From NCBI RefSeq assembly GCF_018967865.2, contig NZ_JAHLZY020000001.1, forward strand, positions 1,798,001 to 1,862,000: a DNA stretch of 64,000 nucleotides. The letters are read 5' to 3'. The DNA comes from Hymenobacter siberiensis (lineage in GTDB: Bacteria; Bacteroidota; Bacteroidia; Cytophagales; Hymenobacteraceae). Each line of letters starts with the position of its first letter. Position 1 is the stretch's first letter. Of the stretch, positions 7,857 to 16,006 are shown piece after piece. Both the position numbers and the translations under genes were made by a program. The notes under the pieces were generated by a model that saw only the letters and a list, made by a program, of their open reading frames with translations, made no database searches and was not told where the DNA came from.

Positions 7857-8477
7857 TTACCGCGTTAAACCAGGGAACAGCACGCCGATGGCCGAGGCCA
7901 GAAAGTTCACCCCAATGGCCAGCGTAATAAAGCCGATGATGCGTGCCATGGCCGCCATGCCGGGCTTGCCAAGCAGGCGCGTGAGCCGCAGGGAGAACAG
8001 CAAAATTAAAAATGCCGCCAGCGCCACTAGCGCAAACCCGGCAATGGTCATGGCCTTATCCACGTAGGTAGGCCGAATCAGGCCGATGCAAATGGCCATC
8101 GAGCCCGGCCCGGAGAGCATGGGCATGGCCAGCGGCGTGAAGCTGATGTCGTCCTTCTGCTTGCTTTCTTCGAGGGCGGCGGGGCCCACGCGGTCGCGGT
8201 TGGCTCCGGGCGTGAGCAGCTCGAAGGCTGAGCGCATGAGCAGGATGCCGCCCGCAATGCGCAGGTGCTGGATATTGATGCCGAAAAAATTCAGAATGTA
8301 CTGCCCGCCAAAGAACGCGACGCTCAGAATGCACACCATGTAGACGCAGGCGCGCAGGGCCGTGCGGGCCCGTTCGGGGGCGCGGTCGTCGGCCGTGAGG
8401 GTGAGAAAAACCGGCATCGCCCCGAAGGGATTCACGATGGAAAACAAGGTGGTGAAGGTGGTAAGTAGAATTTCCAT
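7857..8477 (-). CDS. MarC family integral membrane protein
   Basis: The family spans the inner membrane about six times; its function is unclear despite the name, which comes from proximity to marRAB in E. coli. The 206-aa product has the typical NPFGAMPVFLTLT motif in the first helix, FGGQYILNFFGI, the LRIAGGILLMRSAFELL helix and PLAMPMLSGPGSMAICIGL, all family hallmarks. The ATG at 8477 gives the usual N-terminus; the frame stays open to 8537 but that part looks like leader. A TACCTTTG element lies just upstream. Confidence 0.9.
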   Translation of the reverse strand: MEILLTTFTTLFSIVNPFGAMPVFLTLTADDRAPERARTALRACVYMVCILSVAFFGGQYILNFFGINIQHLRIAGGILLMRSAFELLTPGANRDRVGPAALEESKQKDDISFTPLAMPMLSGPGSMAICIGLIRPTYVDKAMTIAGFALVALAAFLILLFSLRLTRLLGKPGMAAMARIIGFITLAIGVNFLASAIGVLFPGLTR

Positions 8478-8483
8478 AGGCAA

Positions 8484-8491
8484 CAAAGGTA
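8484..8491 (-). promoter_or_regulatory. Candidate -7 element of the marC-family gene
   Basis: Minus-strand TACCTTTG, 6 bases before the ATG at 8477. It is an exact TAnnTTTG match, but no clear TTG partner is visible further upstream. Confidence 0.45.
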
Positions 8492-8603
8492 GGAGAAGGG
8501 GCGGACCGGATGGAAAAGCTCTATTTTGTCGCTTCAACGGCGGCCTTCGCTTCGCCCGGTGCCGGGATAGGCCGGCTTTTCGCTCTTCTCGTTCTTTTGC
8601 TGC

Positions 8604-9165
8604 ATGATTCCTGACACTACTGCTGCCGCTCCGAGCGGAACCGACGACCGACCAACCACCGAAACGCCCCTGGTAGGCATTATCATGGGCTCAAAATCGG
8701 ATTTGAAAATTATGGCGGCTGCTACCGAGGTGTGCCGGCAGTTTGGCGTACCCTACGAAATTACGCTCGTGTCGCCGCACCGTACGCCGCATGCCGCACC
8801 GCATGGTTGAATATGCCGAAAATGCCCGCAAGCGCGGCTTGCGCGTGCTGATTGCCGGCGGGGGCGGGGCGGCGCACCTGCCGGGCATGGTGGCCGCGTT
8901 CACCACGCTGCCCGTCATTGGGGTGCCCATCAATAGTACGCTGTCCATTTAGGAGCTCGATTCGATTCTGAGCATGATTCAGATGCCGGCCGGCACACCC
9001 GTGGCTACCGTGGGGCTCGATAATGCGACCAATGCGGCCATCCTGGCCATGCAGATGCTGGCCATTGGCAATGCCCGGCTGGCCGATGCGCTGGAAAAAT
9101 ACCGCACCATCCTCAAGGACCGGGTGATGCGGACGATTGAGGAGCTGCGCAAGGGCAGGTCTCAG
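8604..9165 (+). pseudogene. purE: Broken purE (5-carboxyaminoimidazole ribonucleotide mutase)
   Basis: Intact PurE moves a carboxyl group in purine synthesis. Three frames carry its parts in order. The N-terminal part, with [13 protein letters not shown] and LVSPHRTPH, ends at 8810. The middle part, [20 protein letters not shown] then [19 protein letters not shown], sits one frame over. After a TAG at 8950-8952 comes MIQMPAGTPVATVGLDNATN, with the remaining C-terminus. A 7-base near-tandem duplication (GCCGCAT/GCCGCAC, about 8786-8799) explains the frameshift. The usual stop is also missing, since the last frame runs on into repeat sequence. The end given is an estimate from the family length. 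Confidence 0.85.
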
Positions 9166-9203
9166 GACGCGACGTATAGGGCGTGTCAATGCGCAATACA
9201 GCA

Positions 9204-9239
9204 CGTCATGCAGAGCGCAGCGAAGCATGACGTTCTTTT
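9204..9239. repeat. Short CATGACGTT-family hairpin
   Basis: The sequence ACGTCATG...CATGACGT brackets a core of GCAGAGCGCAGCGAAG. It is a reduced, single-hairpin member of the CATGCTGAGC family and lies between the purE remnant and the next gene. Confidence 0.7.
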
Positions 9240-9283
9240 GATGTCAATTGCCCTTTTACAAATCCCACCCGCCTCCTTTTTAG

Positions 9284-10402
9284 ATGCCCACTTTTCTTTC
9301 TGCAATGCTAACCACCGGCCATTGGGTGGTATGGATAATCGGGAGCGCGGGCCTGCTCGTGACGCTGCTGCCCGTGTTCCGCCAAACCGCGTGGTGGATT
9401 CGCATCTGCGACTTTCCACGCCTGCAAATTGTGGCTGCCCTGCTCCTGAGCCTGGGCGCGGCGCTGGTGCTGCCCACGCCGCGCAGCTTCGGCAACAGCC
9501 TGTTTGTGGTGAGCCTGGGCGTGGCGGTGATGTACCAGTTCAGCCGCATCTGGCCCTACACGCCGCTGCACCGCAAGCAGGTATCCGATGCCAGCCGCCC
9601 AGACGATGATGATGCCCATCACCTGAGTATTATCGTGGCTAACGTGCTGATGTATAACCGCGACGCCTCGCGCCTGCTGGGCCACATCACGCACCAGCGG
9701 CCCGATGTGGTGCTGGCCGTGGAAACCGACGACTGGTGGCTGAGCCAGCTCAAGCGCATCGAAAAAGACTACCCCTACACCTGCCACGCCCCGCTGCCTA
9801 ATACTTACGGCATGCTGGTGTTCTCGCGCCTGCCGCTGGTCGAGCCGCAGATTCGCTACATTCTCGACCCCGATATTCCGTCGTTTCACGGCTGCGTGCG
9901 GTTGCCCAGCGGCCTTACCGTCAACCTGCATTTTCTGCATCCCAAGCCGCCGGCCCCGCAGGAGTCGAAAACCAGCGCCCGCCGCGATGCCGAGCTGCTG
10001 GTGGTGGGCAAGCTCATTCAGCACCACGACGGGCCGACTATTGTGGCCGGAGACCTCAACGACGTGGCCTGGTCGCATACTTCGGAGCTGTTCCGGCGGC
10101 TCTCGCGCCTGCTCGACCCGCGCATCGGGCGCGGCCTGCTGCCCACCTTCCACGCCGACCACAAGCTGCTGCGCTGGCCCCTCGACCACGTTTTTCACTC
10201 GGCCCACTTCCGCCTGCAGGAAATCAAGCGCCTCACCCACATCGGCTCCGACCATTACCCCATCTACATCCGTCTCAGCTACGAGCCCAAGGGCTGGCAG
10301 GAGCAGGAAAATGAGCTCGAAGCCGCCGATGCCGACGACCACGACGAGGCCGAGGAAAAAATTGAGGAGGGCGTGGAGGATGTTGCCGCCGGCAACGAGT
10401 AG
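9284..10402 (+). CDS. Membrane-anchored endonuclease/exonuclease/phosphatase family protein
   Basis: Members hydrolyse phosphodiester or phosphomonoester bonds in nucleic acids, lipids or small molecules. The 372-aa product begins with three hydrophobic helices (about residues 10-35, 45-62, 68-88) and then an EEP domain. Visible motifs are IVANVLMYNRDASRLL, the acidic AVETDDWW (metal ligand), TYGMLVFSRLPL, GDLNDVAWS and the catalytic His in HIGSDHYPIYI. The tail (about residues 340-372) is very acidic and low in complexity. An ATG at 9305 is a possible alternative start. This architecture is common in Bacteroidota; the substrate is unknown. Confidence 0.87.
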   Translation: MPTFLSAMLTTGHWVVWIIGSAGLLVTLLPVFRQTAWWIRICDFPRLQIVAALLLSLGAALVLPTPRSFGNSLFVVSLGVAVMYQFSRIWPYTPLHRKQVSDASRPDDDDAHHLSIIVANVLMYNRDASRLLGHITHQRPDVVLAVETDDWWLSQLKRIEKDYPYTCHAPLPNTYGMLVFSRLPLVEPQIRYILDPDIPSFHGCVRLPSGLTVNLHFLHPKPPAPQESKTSARRDAELLVVGKLIQHHDGPTIVAGDLNDVAWSHTSELFRRLSRLLDPRIGRGLLPTFHADHKLLRWPLDHVFHSAHFRLQEIKRLTHIGSDHYPIYIRLSYEPKGWQEQENELEAADADDHDEAEEKIEEGVEDVAAGNE

Positions 10403-10433
10403 CGCGAACAGGTATTAGTAACAGGCAACAAAA

Positions 10434-10475
10434 CAGAACGTCATGCTTCGCTGCGCTCTGCATGACGTTCTGTTA
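10434..10475. repeat. Short CATGACGTT-family hairpin
   Basis: The arms AACAGAACGTCATGC and GCATGACGTTCTGTT enclose TTCGCTGCGCTCT. It lies between the converging EEP-family and LEA14-like genes and could serve as a bidirectional terminator as well as being a repeat copy. Confidence 0.8.
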
Positions 10476-10516
10476 TAATTTGTTATCAGCAGCGCACGGT
10501 ACTTGCGCGTTTCGCG

Positions 10517-11182
10517 TTACTTGGCCGCCGCTACTTTTTTCTTCGTCACCAGCTCTACGGTTTCAAAGTCAGTGGGCAGTACCTGGCGGCCGTTGGCACC
10601 CACGTACAGGGGCCGGATGCGCATGGTGAGGCGGCGGTTGGCAGCCGTGAAATCGGTGAGGCCGGCGGCGAAGGCGGCCGGGGTGCTGCCGGCCAGCTGG
10701 GCGGCCTTTACGTTGAGGTCCACTGTAACGGGCAGGGTTTCGATGGCGCTGAACTCCAGGGCAGTATTGGCACCGGTGGTACCGGCGGTCAACTCCTTGC
10801 CATCGAGCAACAGCTGGTAATCGAGCCGCTTGAGTTGGATGCTGGTGGTGGCGCTGGGGTTGCGGGCGTACACGCGCATTTTGAGGTGCAGGGGCAGGTT
10901 GCCTTTTTGCAGCGCGGTTTGGAGCTGGGCTTGCTGGGGCGAGGCAATGTCGGAAGCCTGGCGCACGAACAGGATGTCCTGGCCGCCGAGCGTGGCTTCA
11001 TCCATAAAATTGAGGCGGTACTGCATCAGGCTGTACGCCTCGTTTTCGAGGGCTTCGGCCGATGCTTTTTTGCCGGTGGGCTTGTCTTTAACTTGTTCGC
11101 TCACGCTGCACGAATTGGCTGCAAGCAGCAATGCGCCCAAAGCCAGAGCGCGGGCGGGAAACAGAAGAGAAGAAACTTTCAT
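10517..11182 (-). CDS. LEA14-like lipoprotein
   Basis: The 221-aa product starts with a lipoprotein signal: hydrophobic ALALGALLLAANSC with the lipobox Cys at about residue 25, then a polar stretch. The remainder is a beta-rich domain with VYARNPSATTSIQLKRLDYQLLLDGKEL and SAIETLPVTVDLNVKAAQL, typical of the LEA type 2/WHy fold. The family is thought to bind hydrophobic partners or give stress tolerance; the role here is not known. Likely anchored in the outer or inner membrane facing the periplasm. Confidence 0.75.
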   Translation of the reverse strand: MKVSSLLFPARALALGALLLAANSCSVSEQVKDKPTGKKASAEALENEAYSLMQYRLNFMDEATLGGQDILFVRQASDIASPQQAQLQTALQKGNLPLHLKMRVYARNPSATTSIQLKRLDYQLLLDGKELTAGTTGANTALEFSAIETLPVTVDLNVKAAQLAGSTPAAFAAGLTDFTAANRRLTMRIRPLYVGANGRQVLPTDFETVELVTKKKVAAAK

Positions 11183-11292
11183 GAGAATAAATGGGATGCG
11201 AGATAGAAAGCCGCGATAAGAGCAACGACTTTAAGGCAATGCGCTGCTTACGCGAATGGTAACGCAGGGTTAAAGGTAAAACCCCAACAATA

Positions 11293-11325
11293 AAAAAGGC
11301 CAGAAGCATAAGCTTCCGGCCTTTT
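11293..11325 (-). terminator. Intrinsic terminator downstream of dnaK
   Basis: The arms AAAAGGCC-a-GAAGC and GCTTC-c-GGCCTTTT pair around an ATAA loop and have A/T runs on both sides. It lies between dnaK and the LEA14-like gene, both on the minus strand, in position to end dnaK transcription. Confidence 0.75.
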
Positions 11326-11331
11326 CCAATC

Positions 11332-11386
11332 GTCCACAAAATCCGCGAAGTCCAAAAAAATCCGCGCTAATCCGTGGTCTATTTGC
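11332..11386. repeat. CCACGGATTAGCGCGGATTT-type intergenic repeat, copy 1
   Basis: On the minus strand this reads as a run of GATT/GGATTT units ending in GGACGATT. It is closely similar to the plus-strand sequence at 41306-41352. It overlaps the last codons of dnaK. Confidence 0.6.
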
Positions 11387-13313
11387 CGTCTACTTCTTCG
11401 TAGTCGACGTCGGTGACGTGGTCGCCGGCCGGCTGGCCCTGGCCGCCATCAGCCTGGCCGTCGCCGCCGGGGAAGCCCCCGCTGGGCTGGCCGCCTTCGG
11501 CCCCACCAGCAGCATACATCTCTTGCGAGGCAGCCTGCCAGGCGGTGTTGATGGCCTCCATAGCGGTGTCGATGCGGGCCAAATCTTTCGATTCGTGGGC
11601 CGATTTGAGGTCAGCCAGTGCGCCTTCGATGGCGGTTTTGTTGCCACCGCTCAGCTTCTCACCATACTCTTTCAGCTGCTTCTCGGTCTGGAAAATCATC
11701 GAGTCGGCCGAGTTCATCTTGCTGATGCGCTCGGTTTCGGCTTTGTCCGACTCAGCGTTTGCGGCGGCTTCATCACGCATGCGCTTGATGTCGTCATCGG
11801 TCAGGCCCGAGCTGGCTTCGATGCGGATTTTCTGCTCCTTGCCGGTGCCTTTGTCCTTGGCGGTTACGTTCAGGATGCCGTTGGCATCGATGTCGAAGAT
11901 TACCTCAATCTGCGGCACGCCACGGGGCGACGGCGGGATGCTGTCGAGGTGGAACTTGCCGATGGTGCGGTTCTGGTTGGCCAGCGGCCGCTCGCCCTGC
12001 AGTACGTGGATTTCCACGGAAGGCTGGTTGTCCGAAGCCGTCGAGAAGGTTTCTGATTTCTTGGTCGGGATGGTCGTATTCGACTCGATGAGCTTGGTCA
12101 TCACGCCGCCCATCGTTTCAATGCCCAGCGAAAGGGGAGTCACGTCGAGCAGGAGCACGTCCTTCACTTCGCCGGTCAGTACACCGCCCTGGATGGCGGC
12201 ACCGATGGCTACTACTTCGTCGGGGTTCACACCTTTCGAAGGCTTCTTGCCGAAGAACTTTTCCACTTCCTCCTGGATGCGGGGAATACGGGTCGAACCA
12301 CCCACGAGGATAACCTCGTCAATGTCCGAAGTGCTCAGGCCGGCGTCGGAGAGGGCTTTTTTCACCGGGTCCATCGAGCGGCGCACGAGTTCGTCGGCGA
12401 GCTGCTCAAATTTAGCGCGGCTCAGCTTCACCACCAGGTGCTTGGGGCCCGAGGCCGTAGCGGTGATGTAGGGCAGGTTGATTTCGGTTTCGGTCGAGCT
12501 GGAGAGCTCTACTTTGGCTTTCTCGGCAGCTTCCTTGAGGCGCTGGAGGGCCATGGGGTCGTTGCGCAGGTCGAGGCCTTCGTTGTCCGACTTAAACTGG
12601 TCGGCCAGGAAGTTGATGATGACCTGGTCGAAGTCGTCGCCGCCGAGGTGGGTGTCACCGTTGGTGCTCAGTACTTCAAACACGCCATCACCAAGCTCCA
12701 GAATGGATATATCGAACGTGCCACCACCGAGGTCGTACACGGCAATTTTCTGGTCTTTGTGCTTCTTGTCGAGGCCGTAGGCCAAAGCGGCGGCGGTGGG
12801 CTCGTTGATGATGCGCTTCACGTCGAGGCCGGCAATGGCACCGGCTTCTTTGGTGGCCTGACGCTGGGCGTCGTTGAAGTAAGCGGGCACCGTGATAACG
12901 GCTTCGGTTACGGGCTGGCCGAGGTAATCCTCAGCGGTTTGCTTCATTTTCTGGAGCACCATGGCCGAGATTTCCTGCGGCGTATAGTTGCGGTCGCCAA
13001 TTTTCACGGCTACGGTGCTGTTGGCACCGGCTCCCAACGCGTAGGAAACGAGCTTCTGTTCGGCGGACACCTCGCTGAAGTTGCGGCCCATGAAGCGCTT
13101 GATGCTGGAGATGGTGTTCTGGGGGTTGGTCACGGCCTGGCGCTTGGCCGGGTCGCCCACTTTGCGCTCGCCCTTGCCCCCGTCGAGGAAAGCGACGATG
13201 CTGGGGGTGGTGCGGCGGCCTTCGCTGTTGGGGATGACAACGGGTTCGTTGCCTTCCATTACGGCCACGCACGAGTTGGTGGTGCCGAGGTCAATGCCGA
13301 TTATTTTGCCCAT
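11379..13313 (-). CDS. dnaK: Molecular chaperone DnaK (Hsp70)
   Basis: ATP-driven chaperone that works with DnaJ and GrpE on unfolded proteins. The 644-aa product starts [20 protein letters not shown], with the phosphate-1 motif. Further motifs are [64 protein letters not shown], the linker [18 protein letters not shown] and a G/Q/D-rich C-terminal tail ending [13 protein letters not shown]. The frame is open to 13358 via a TTG, but the ATG at 13313 gives the universal N-terminus. Neither grpE nor dnaJ is adjacent. A palindrome about 100 bases upstream may be an operator. Confidence 0.98.
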   Translation of the reverse strand: MGKIIGIDLGTTNSCVAVMEGNEPVVIPNSEGRRTTPSIVAFLDGGKGERKVGDPAKRQAVTNPQNTISSIKRFMGRNFSEVSAEQKLVSYALGAGANSTVAVKIGDRNYTPQEISAMVLQKMKQTAEDYLGQPVTEAVITVPAYFNDAQRQATKEAGAIAGLDVKRIINEPTAAALAYGLDKKHKDQKIAVYDLGGGTFDISILELGDGVFEVLSTNGDTHLGGDDFDQVIINFLADQFKSDNEGLDLRNDPMALQRLKEAAEKAKVELSSSTETEINLPYITATASGPKHLVVKLSRAKFEQLADELVRRSMDPVKKALSDAGLSTSDIDEVILVGGSTRIPRIQEEVEKFFGKKPSKGVNPDEVVAIGAAIQGGVLTGEVKDVLLLDVTPLSLGIETMGGVMTKLIESNTTIPTKKSETFSTASDNQPSVEIHVLQGERPLANQNRTIGKFHLDSIPPSPRGVPQIEVIFDIDANGILNVTAKDKGTGKEQKIRIEASSGLTDDDIKRMRDEAAANAESDKAETERISKMNSADSMIFQTEKQLKEYGEKLSGGNKTAIEGALADLKSAHESKDLARIDTAMEAINTAWQAASQEMYAAGGAEGGQPSGGFPGGDGQADGGQGQPAGDHVTDVDYEEVDGK

Positions 13314-13412
13314 GAGGAGGGTGTGTTGGTTAAGAAGAGTGGAATATGTCAGGTTCAAAGCAGCTTTCCAGCCGCTATCAAAGGATTACAAGCAACGTAC
13401 CAGCGTCGTTTT

Positions 13413-13429
13413 GGTGACAGATTGTCACC
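13413..13429. promoter_or_regulatory. Palindrome GGTGACA-N3-TGTCACC upstream of dnaK
   Basis: A perfect 7-base inverted repeat with a 3-base centre, 100 bases upstream of the dnaK ATG. It is not a CIRCE element (TTAGCACTC-N9-GAGTGCTAA). The size and placement fit a dimeric repressor or activator site for heat-shock control; the binding factor is unknown. Confidence 0.45.
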
Positions 13430-13520
13430 GAATCAGGGGCCGGGCGGGGGTTTATCCGACGCGGTGGCTGGGTTTGGTGCGGACGGGTGTAGTTTCCCTG
13501 ACAAGGGGACGGAAAGAGCG

Positions 13521-13540
13521 GCTGCTGAAGTTTCAGCAGC
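13521..13540 (-). terminator. Hairpin after the Imm53-type gene
   Basis: A perfect palindrome, GCTGCTGAA-gt-TTCAGCAGC, just downstream of the minus-strand gene that stops at 13551. The following minus-strand sequence is only mildly T-rich, so it may be a weak terminator. Confidence 0.4.
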
Positions 13541-13550
13541 AACTCAAGCA

Positions 13551-14281
13551 TTATTTCTTCTCTGGCGCAACTAAGAAAGTGCGAAGCATATTGTTCGGTG
13601 ATTGATATACCGTAGGCTCCACTACATCTCCTACTTCAAAAGCGGGGCGCATATCAGAAAGGTTGGATGCTATCTGATTCAAAAGCTCCGCTTCTGCGTC
13701 TAGATTCCATTCATAGGAATTAGGAAGTAAAGGATTAGAAAGAGAGACAATTTTTAATGTTGACTCGGATACAACACTTGCATCAGCTTTTAACCACAAT
13801 TGTCCTTTATGTGCAAGCATAGGGAGATGCAAAGGGTATGTAAATTCTGAGTCGATATGTTCAGGTAAGAATTCGTCTAAGAAATAGGTCAGTATCTCCG
13901 AAAGATTCTCTGGCCCACCAATTCCATTAAACATGATGCGGAAAAATTGCTTAGATTGTCGCGAGCCGGTCAAAAAACGAACAGAACTCTAACCTCGCTC
14001 CAGGCACTTTCTTTGGATTGCTATCGACAGCATATAAGCATTTTTCCCGCATCAGCACTATTGAAGCTTCCATCTTTAACAGTGCATCCAATCCAGTTTG
14101 TAGGGCTGCGCTCAATCAACTTGTACTCTAGTTGCGCATTGCGCAAACATGTGTCTTCCAAATTGATTTTGACATCCCATCCAGGGTTGTCTAAAGTTGA
14201 AATTGAAACTCCGTATTTGTGTTCCCAATCTCCGTCACAGTGAATAGTATACCAGCGTTGAAGGCGTTGTAATAATTCCAT
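13551..14281 (-). pseudogene. Imm53-type immunity gene split by a 128-base insertion
   Basis: The upstream part (14281 down to about 14060) encodes LLQRLQRWYTIHCDGDWEHK and STLDNPGWDVKINLEDT, characteristic of the Immunity protein 53 family, whose members neutralise polymorphic toxins. It then runs into an inserted palindrome and stops at 14021. The downstream part (from about 13931 to 13551, another frame) resumes with FNGIGGPENLSEILTYFLDEF, the family's C-terminal motif, and adds about 100 further residues I do not recognise. Removing 13932-14059 and one copy of the flanking hexamer joins the two into one 198-codon frame. The gene is AT-richer than its surroundings. Confidence 0.7.
13932..14059. 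mobile_element. 128-base MITE-like element with imperfect terminal inverted repeats
   Basis: The arms 13932-13964 (starting CATGATGCGGAAAAATTGC) and 14022-14056 (ending TTTTTCCCGCATCAGC) are inverted repeats with roughly three quarters identity, around a unique centre of about 57 bases. The flanking hexamers ATTAAA (13926-13931) and ATTGAA (14060-14065) could be a target duplication with one change. No coding capacity. The exact boundaries are my estimate. Confidence 0.6.
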
Positions 14282-14308
14282 GCAGCGAATAACGACGAAT
14301 CGGGTGAC

Positions 14309-15316
14309 TTACCGCCCCAGAAACGCCCGCGTCTGCCGCTCCCAATCCGCTGGATAGCGTTTCCAGTACGGTTCGTGGCCCACGTTATGAAAGTCGTGGC
14401 GGGCTTTGGGGCCGGCGAGGTGGGTGAAGATGGCCTCGGTTTCGGTGCGGGTTACGCGCGGGTCGGCGGTGCCCCAGAGCAGGAGGGTAGGCGTGTGGAT
14501 TTGGCTGGCGTAGTGCTCGGCGTTGAGGCCGAAGGCCCAGAACCCGTTTTGCACGCCGCCCCAGAACACCAGCAAATCGGCCATCGGAAAGCCGGGGACG
14601 TGCATGGATTCGAAGCGGTTGTAGGCCGTCTGGCGCATGTTGCCGTAGGGGCATTCCAGGATGTTGGCGGTGGGGCGGATGCCAAGTTCGGCTTCGGCGC
14701 GGAGGATGGCTACGGCGCCCATGCTCACGCCATATAAAATCACCTCACCTGACGTCGGAACCTCACCCCCGGCCCCTCTCCAAAAGAGAGGGGAGCCTGA
14801 CGGTTTACTTGTGGAGTCTTTTAGCCAGTGGAATGTAGCCGCCACGTCATCAGCTTCGTGGTAGCCCACGGTGGTGCGGAAACCGGCTGAATTGCCATTG
14901 CCGGCCTGGTCCACGAGCAGCACGTTGTAGCCGAGGTGGCGGAAGTAGCCGGCCTCGTGGGTGAGGTGCGACTTGCTGCTGGTGTAGCCGTGAAACAGGG
15001 CCACGGTGCCGCGCGTCTGGCCACTGTCGGGGCGGGCCAGCCAGGCTTCGAGGGGGCCGTTGGGGCTGGCAATGGTTACGGTCTCGACCGGGAAGCTGGG
15101 TTTGGGGCCGTTGTGGGGCTTGGGGTTGCGGATGCCGGTGAGCAGCAGCCACACCTTCCGGCCGGGGCCGAGCTGCTCGGGGTTAGGCGAGTGCAGGCCG
15201 GGCTCGTTGGAGAAGTGGGTGAACCGCCAGGCGTGGAAGAAGGCTACGGCATTCATGGCCCCGAAGGCAGCGAGCAGGAGTAGTAACAGCCAGCGGTGGC
15301 GGGAGCGTTGCTTCAT
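14309..15316 (-). CDS. Alpha/beta hydrolase, membrane-anchored
   Basis: The 335-aa product has an N-terminal hydrophobic anchor (about residues 9-28) and an alpha/beta hydrolase domain. Oxyanion-hole segment LFHGYTSSKSHL, nucleophile elbow LYGVSMGAVAIL (Ser), acid in LLWGTADPRVT (Asp), and base in FHNVGHEPYW (His) complete a plausible catalytic triad. Between strands before the nucleophile there is an odd segment, STSKPSGSPLFWRGAGGEVP, encoded by a dispersed DNA repeat inserted in frame. The substrate is unknown; the family includes esterases and peptidases. Confidence 0.85.
   Translation of the reverse strand: MKQRSRHRWLLLLLLAAFGAMNAVAFFHAWRFTHFSNEPGLHSPNPEQLGPGRKVWLLLTGIRNPKPHNGPKPSFPVETVTIASPNGPLEAWLARPDSGQTRGTVALFHGYTSSKSHLTHEAGYFRHLGYNVLLVDQAGNGNSAGFRTTVGYHEADDVAATFHWLKDSTSKPSGSPLFWRGAGGEVPTSGEVILYGVSMGAVAILRAEAELGIRPTANILECPYGNMRQTAYNRFESMHVPGFPMADLLVFWGGVQNGFWAFGLNAEHYASQIHTPTLLLWGTADPRVTRTETEAIFTHLAGPKARHDFHNVGHEPYWKRYPADWERQTRAFLGR
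14753..14815. repeat. CCTCACCCCCGGCCCCTCTC-type repeat inside the hydrolase gene
   Basis: Contains the hairpin CCCCTCT-CCAAA-AGAGGGG, a form common between genes in many bacteria. Here it lies within the coding frame of the hydrolase without breaking it and adds about 20 residues. Confidence 0.7.
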
Positions 15317-15324
15317 CTTCTAAA

Positions 15325-15912
15325 CTAGAAACGCCGGGCAGCCCCACTTATTTTGCGCAACAAATCCACTTCAGCCGCCGTGAGCTCGCGCCACTTGCCG
15401 GGCTGTAATCCGACCAACTCCAGTGGCCCGATGGCCGCCCGCACCAGGCGCAGGCAGGGCAGGCCCACGGCGGCGCACATCTTGCGCACCTGGCGGTTCA
15501 TGCCCTGCGAAATGCGGATTTCCAGCCAGCTGGCGGGAATGCTGGCCCGGTAGCGAATAGGAGGGTTGCGGGCCCACAGGCCGGCCGGCTCGGGCATTTC
15601 GACCGCCTCGCCGGGGGCGGTTAGGCCTTCTTTTATCGGCACGCCGCGCCGTAGCTGCTGTAAGGCTTCATCTGTAACGGTGCCTTCCACCTGCGCCCAG
15701 TAGGTTTTCGGGACCTTGAATTTGGGGTCGCTGAGGCGGTGTTGGAGCTGCTTGTCGTCGGTGAGCAGGAGCAGGCCTTCGCTATCGAAATCGAGCCGGC
15801 CCACGGGGTACACGTCGGGCACGGGCACGAAATCCTTGAGCGTGGCGCGGCCGTGCTCATCGGTAAACTGGGTGAGGACTTCGTAAGGCTTATTGAGGAG
15901 GATATAACGCAT
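15325..15912 (-). CDS. 23S rRNA pseudouridine synthase, RluE/RsuA family
   Basis: Isomerises a uridine to pseudouridine in rRNA. The 195-aa product lacks an S4 domain, as RluE does, and opens directly with YILLNKPYEVLTQFTDE. The catalytic motif VGRLDFDSEGLLLLTDD carries the Asp. KTYWAQVEG, the ISQGMNRQVRKMCAAVGLP segment and LRLVRAAIGPLEL are further family landmarks. RluE acts at U2457 of E. coli 23S rRNA; the same target here is inference. Confidence 0.88.
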   Translation of the reverse strand: MRYILLNKPYEVLTQFTDEHGRATLKDFVPVPDVYPVGRLDFDSEGLLLLTDDKQLQHRLSDPKFKVPKTYWAQVEGTVTDEALQQLRRGVPIKEGLTAPGEAVEMPEPAGLWARNPPIRYRASIPASWLEIRISQGMNRQVRKMCAAVGLPCLRLVRAAIGPLELVGLQPGKWRELTAAEVDLLRKISGAARRF

Positions 15913-16006
15913 AGTAGCGCGGACTTTTAGTCCGCGAGTAAGAACGGTACGAAGGCGCGAACTGCCGGGAAATGCGGCGCGGTCGCGGACTAAAAGTCCG
16001 CGTTAC
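15913..16006. repeat. REPIN-like inverted repeat, GCGGACT family, copy 1
   Basis: The left arm GTAGCGCGGACTTTTAGTCC and the right arm (15984-16006) are inverted copies. Each arm is a palindrome of its own (GCGGACT...AGTCCGC). The element fills the gap between the pseudouridine synthase start and the stop of the next gene. A second copy is at 26278. Confidence 0.88.

Noticed and set aside
8974..9609. A separate 211-aa gene starting after the purE nonsense codon
   Set aside because: Its first 60 residues are the PurE C-terminus; after that it is the shadow of the repeat and of the EEP-family gene.
9308..10342. Long minus-strand ORF opposite the EEP-family gene
   Set aside because: No domain, and it is fully covered by a gene with clear catalytic motifs. 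Typical shadow ORF of GC-rich DNA. The same applies to 12438-13574 opposite dnaK, 39915-41339 opposite the TonB receptor and 60975-62390 opposite the lactonase.
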